Of a stretch of 64,000 nt of DNA, positions 63,030 to 64,000 are shown piece by piece. Under the pieces are notes generated by a model, which had not been told where the DNA came from, made no database searches, and saw only the letters and a list, made by a program, of their open reading frames with translations. This stretch comes from Thermococcus henrietii. Lineage in GTDB: Archaea > Methanobacteriota_B > Thermococci > Thermococcales > Thermococcaceae. Made by a program: the position numbers and the translations under genes. Numbering within the stretch: the first letter of the stretch is position 1; every line of letters begins with the position of its first letter. The stretch spans positions 372,001 to 436,000 of the forward strand of contig NZ_LT900021.1 in the NCBI RefSeq assembly GCF_900198835.1, read 5' to 3'.

Positions 63030-63159
63030 GGTTTCACCTTGCTCTCACTTTGCCTTTTTCAATAAAACGTTTCCGCCCCGATGGTACCCCTTGGCGGTTT
63101 TGAGTGGGCCCCGTTGTAAATCTTCCATTGAAAGGGACTTTAGTTCCGTTATCTTCCAA

Positions 63160-63233
63160 AAGTTTTATATCCACAAACCATCAAATAGCTATAGCGGATG
63201 AACTAAGGGATTCCCTAACAGCCATCACGGTGA
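63160..63233 (+). promoter_or_regulatory. Promoter of the second KaiC-like gene
   Basis: The TATA box AAAGTTTTATATCC (63158-63171) is followed by a leader of about 45 nt that includes AGGGA-T-TCCCT (63206-63216), a perfect 5-bp-arm palindrome, and GGTGA (63229-63233). The palindrome lies near the start of the transcript and may be a regulator site. Confidence 0.4.
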
Positions 63234-63238
63234 TTCGT

Positions 63239-63991
63239 ATGACCAGAGAGATGTGGCAAGTTCGCAGGGTCAAGACCGGGATTCCCGGTTTTGACGACCT
63301 CGTTGAGGGGGGATTCCCAGAGGGAACCACGGTCCTTGTAACCGGTCCCACCGGAAGCGGTAAGACAACGTTCGCGGTTCAGTTCGTTTACAAGGGTGTT
63401 GAACTCTACGATGAGCCTGGAGTGATAGTTACCCTAGAGGAGCGGGCACAGGACTTGAGAAGGGAGATGAGGACCTTCGGTTGGGATATTGAGCAGTACG
63501 AGAAACAGGGAAAGATAGCAATCGTTGACGGTGTCAGCGCGGTCGTTGGGCTCCCATCGGAGGAACAGTACGTTCTCGAGGGCAATCTCAACGCCGAGGA
63601 CTTCCTTCGTTACATCTACCGCGTCGTTAAGGCAATCAACGCCAGAAGGCTCGTTATAGATTCAATTCCCTCGATAGCCTTCCGCCTCAAGAAGGAGGAA
63701 GAAATCAGGGAAATGCTTCTTCAGCTCAATACGATACTTCTTGAGATGGGCGTCACGTCAATCCTCACAACCGAGGCTCCCGACCCCGGCAGGGGCAAAA
63801 TCAGCAGGTACGGCGTCGAGGAGTACATCTCCAGGGGCGTCATCCTTCTCGACTTCATCGAGAGGGAGGTTGAACTCAAGCGCTACCTCCTAATCAGGAA
63901 GATGCGCGAAACTCGGCACTCGATGAAGAAGTACCCCTTCGAGATAACCGAAGAGGGCATCGTCGTCTACCCAAGCGGGGAAATCTACTGA
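63239..63991 (+). CDS. KaiC-like RecA-superfamily ATPase
   Basis: 250 residues, single KaiC domain: VKTGIPGFDDLVEGGFPEG, Walker A GPTGSGKTTF, the catalytic-Glu segment VTLEERAQ, Walker B RLVIDSIPS, and the ending RKMRETRHSMKKYPFEIT. It is a paralogue of the protein at 22342 (same ends and order) but has no HTH gene attached within the window. ATG 63239 is preceded by GGTGA at 5 nt. The role is unknown; signalling ATPase is likely. Confidence 0.88.
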   Translation: MTREMWQVRRVKTGIPGFDDLVEGGFPEGTTVLVTGPTGSGKTTFAVQFVYKGVELYDEPGVIVTLEERAQDLRREMRTFGWDIEQYEKQGKIAIVDGVSAVVGLPSEEQYVLEGNLNAEDFLRYIYRVVKAINARRLVIDSIPSIAFRLKKEEEIREMLLQLNTILLEMGVTSILTTEAPDPGRGKISRYGVEEYISRGVILLDFIEREVELKRYLLIRKMRETRHSMKKYPFEITEEGIVVYPSGEIY

Positions 63992-64000
63992 TACCTAAAA

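Noticed and set aside
63104-63238. An N-terminal extension of the second KaiC-like gene
   Set aside because: The TATA box lies inside it (63158-63171) and GGTGA points to ATG 63239. The length then matches the paralogue at 22342.

Overview
The window reads as chromosome of a hyperthermophilic euryarchaeon of the order Thermococcales, most likely a Thermococcus. The evidence is the H-I-K-E-C-F-A-B-D order of the A-type ATP synthase operon, an archaeal RNase P RNA, archaeal primase PriS/PriL, archaeal Elp3, SecF-SecD, a peptide-binding protein with the CGP-type C-terminal anchor typical of Thermococcales, KaiC-like ATPases, C/D box guide RNAs with 12-nt guides, and a grammar of GGTGA-type ribosome binding sites and TATA boxes about 25 bp from the transcript start. 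Genes are tightly packed, often with ATGA start/stop overlaps. I see no tRNA or ribosomal RNA operon, no CRISPR array and no insertion sequence.

Layout. 1-1292: end of a chemoreceptor gene and a KaiC-like protein that has lost its Walker A motif. 1293-11372: SnatA/MarC transporter, hisS, alaS, elp3, a NIF3-like protein, small secreted or anchored proteins and two C/D box sRNAs. 11472-15333: a three-gene ABC-2 export or surface module (NEW3-like anchored protein, permease, ATPase). 15443-17086: small conserved proteins. 17398-22249: a six-gene block of a small secreted Cys-containing protein, an anchored protein, a compact ABC-2 permease, a 2-TM protein, an ATPase and a PEGA-repeat surface protein; a peptide export or self-immunity role is the most interesting hypothesis here. 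22342-24083: KaiC-like ATPase, HTH/coiled-coil regulator, speD. 24389-27491: secF, secD, trkA. 27636-36333: the complete A-type ATP synthase operon. 36434-39197: a di-iron metallo-beta-lactamase-fold protein next to a soluble chemoreceptor signalling protein, then alaX; this resembles a cytoplasmic oxygen/iron sensor for chemotaxis. 39175-41507: an orphan pair of peptide-type ABC permeases. 41557-45977: PP-loop thiolase, membrane protein, radical SAM enzyme, pyrK, pyrC. 46318-53604: a complete peptide ABC transporter (binding protein, two permeases, two ATPases). 53635-57043: membrane protein, nadE, DMT exporter, glnA. 57267-59607: DUF61 protein, small membrane protein, anchored surface protein. 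59644-59967: rnpB, whose last bases are also the 3' end of a convergent DMT transporter gene. 59952-63029: DMT transporter and priS-priL on the minus strand. 63239-63991: a second intact KaiC-like ATPase.

The best second-look items are the di-iron sensor/chemoreceptor pair, the ABC block with its small secreted protein and its anomalous start region, two back-to-back 15-bp palindromes between the NIF3-like gene and elp3, a TATA box apparently shared by the transporter gene and a C/D box sRNA, the rnpB overlap, and the degenerate KaiC-like protein beside a chemoreceptor. Functions of the secreted and anchored proteins are inferred from architecture only.
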